Below, in pieces: positions 4,452 through 5,531 of a stretch of 5,531 nucleotides of DNA (position 1 is the stretch's first letter; the number at the start of each line of letters is the position of its first letter). Position numbers and translations under genes: made by a program. The stretch is from Spirochaetaceae bacterium UBA6089 (GTDB lineage Bacteria > Spirochaetota > Spirochaetia > Treponematales > Rectinemataceae), in NCBI GenBank assembly GCA_002435985.1, contig DIXD01000036.1, forward strand, positions 1 to 5,531, given 5' to 3'. The notes under the pieces were generated by a model that had not been told where the DNA came from, made no database searches, and worked only from the letters and a program-made list of their open reading frames with translations.

Positions 4452-5531
4452 TCTTCGAATATTTCTCGTACAGATACCGCTCAAACCACACTGGATCGAG
4501 CGGTTGTCCCGACACTTTCTCGACAAGTTCGCCTGGCGTGTAGCGCGAGCCGTGCACGTGCACATTGGCACGCAGCCAGGTGAGCACCGACAGTGTGTCC
4601 CCTCCGGCAATGCGCGTCTCGATGTCCGGCACTTCCCTTTTGAGCGTCGCCCAGAACTGCGCACCGTAGAGGTTGCCCAGCGCATAGCTCGGAAAATAGC
4701 CAAAGGCACCCATGGACCAGTGGACATCCTGAAGACAACCCTGGCGATTATCCGACGCCTCGATACCGAGCAGATCACGGTATTTCGCCTGCCATGCAGT
4801 CGGCACGTCCCCGGCATCGAGACTGCCGTCGAACAGGGCCGATTCCAACTCAAAGCGAGCGATGATATGAAGACCATAGGTCACTTCGTCCGCCTCGGTG
4901 CGGATGAGCGAGGGTCTTACCCTGTTGACCGACATGAGGAAACTCTCCAGGTCGAGCCCCTCGCCGGCCTCCCCGAGCAGGGCGCTGAGCGCTTGGAAAT
5001 TCCTCTCCCAGAAAACGCGCGAGCGGCCGACGATGTTCTCCCAAAGCCTCGACTGCGACTCGTGGATGGCCATCGAGGCAGCCTCGGCGAGTTTTGTGCC
5101 CCGAAAATCGGGATTCGGATCGATGCCCATCTCGTAGAGCGCATGCCCGGACTCATGGATTGTGCTGAACAGGCTCGAAGGGAAGTAATCTTCGATATAG
5201 CGTGTCGTGATGCGCACATCGTCGGCACCGAGCGTTGTCGTAAAAGGATGGGCAGACACATCGAGGCGGCCCCTATCGCGTTCGTAGTGAAGCACCTTCA
5301 TACAGTATCTGCTGATCTGCTCCTGCGTCCTTTGGCTTACTCGTAGGCCTGTACATTTGTCCTCGATCTGAGGCCTGCTCTGGATCTTCTCCAGTATGTC
5401 GACGAGGGAGGCCTTCATCTTCGAGAACACTGCGGCGACCGAGGTCTGTGTACTACCAGGCTCGTACAGGTCGAGGAGCACATCGTAGGGTTTGGCATTT
5501 GGATTGAGGTACTCCGCACGCTTTCGATTGA
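4438..5531 (-). CDS. M32-family metallocarboxypeptidase (Taq carboxypeptidase type), N-terminus outside window
   Basis: Zinc carboxypeptidases of family M32 remove C-terminal amino acids from peptides, usually in the cytoplasm. The frame is open from the window edge (5529) to TGA at 4440-4438, giving 363 visible residues; homologues have about 490-510, so roughly 130-150 are missing. All the family motifs are present in order: DVRIT (DxRxT), HESGH (the HExxH zinc site, codons 5157-5143), HESQ (codons 5064-5053, carrying the third zinc ligand Glu), IRTEAD (IRxxAD) and GCLQDVHW (GxxQDxHW). The GTG at 5481 is not the start: the upstream codons read EYLNPNAKPYDV, continuing the family's conserved NPYDxLLDxYEPG region. 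The gene converges on hisD with 9 bp between stops, so it belongs to another transcript and has no evident link to histidine synthesis. Substrate preference cannot be read from the sequence. Confidence 0.95.
   Translation of the reverse strand, partial: NRKRAEYLNPNAKPYDVLLDLYEPGSTQTSVAAVFSKMKASLVDILEKIQSRPQIEDKCTGLRVSQRTQEQISRYCMKVLHYERDRGRLDVSAHPFTTTLGADDVRITTRYIEDYFPSSLFSTIHESGHALYEMGIDPNPDFRGTKLAEAASMAIHESQSRLWENIVGRSRVFWERNFQALSALLGEAGEGLDLESFLMSVNRVRPSLIRTEADEVTYGLHIIARFELESALFDGSLDAGDVPTAWQAKYRDLLGIEASDNRQGCLQDVHWSMGAFGYFPSYALGNLYGAQFWATLKREVPDIETRIAGGDTLSVLTWLRANVHVHGSRYTPGELVEKVSGQPLDPVWFERYLYEKYSKIYGF

Noticed and set aside
4504..5346. 280-codon open frame on the + strand opposite the M32 peptidase
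   Set aside because: It is antisense to a gene with every M32 motif, has no family resemblance, and I saw no start signal that favours it.
1..5531. CRISPR arrays, tRNA or rRNA genes, insertion sequences, phage or defence genes
   Set aside because: None seen; the window is filled with metabolic genes and one peptidase.

Overview
The window is the 3' part of a bacterial histidine-biosynthesis operon on the + strand, followed by the end of a convergent peptidase gene on the - strand. The DNA is GC-rich with dense, overlapping genes and Shine-Dalgarno sequences, so it is bacterial. I cannot fix the phylum. The unusual fused HisA-HisI-HisE protein and the HIS4-like look of its HisI-HisE part argue against Enterobacteria, Bacillus and typical Actinobacteria. 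A GC-rich spirochaete-like or other deep lineage is possible, but this is a guess.

Layout: 1-426 is the C-terminal two thirds or so of hisB (imidazoleglycerol-phosphate dehydratase). 430-1113 is hisH (glutaminase subunit of IGP synthase). 1110-1877 is hisF (cyclase subunit). 1874-3187 is one gene joining HisA (ProFAR isomerase), HisI (PR-AMP cyclohydrolase) and HisE (PR-ATP pyrophosphatase). 3169-4428 is hisD (histidinol dehydrogenase). 4438-5531 (-) is an M32-family metallocarboxypeptidase whose N-terminus lies outside the window. The only gaps between genes are 3 bp (hisB/hisH) and 9 bp (hisD/peptidase). hisH/hisF and hisF/hisA overlap by ATGA, and hisAIE/hisD overlap by 19 bp. No stretch over 300 bp lacks a gene, and no promoter is convincing inside the window.

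Together the genes cover steps 2-3 (HisE, HisI), 4 (HisA), 5 (HisH+HisF), 6 (HisB) and 9-10 (HisD) of histidine synthesis. hisG, hisC and the histidinol-phosphatase must lie elsewhere, perhaps upstream.

The points most worth attention are these: the three-enzyme HisA-HisI-HisE fusion with fungal HIS4-like sequence; a -1 slippery heptamer at the very start of the short window where hisAIE and hisD could be joined by frameshifting; replaced cofactor-site residues in HisD; changes in HisH where it meets HisF; very strong codon-embedded hairpins in hisD and hisA; and sharply AT-rich islands at both ends of the fusion gene.
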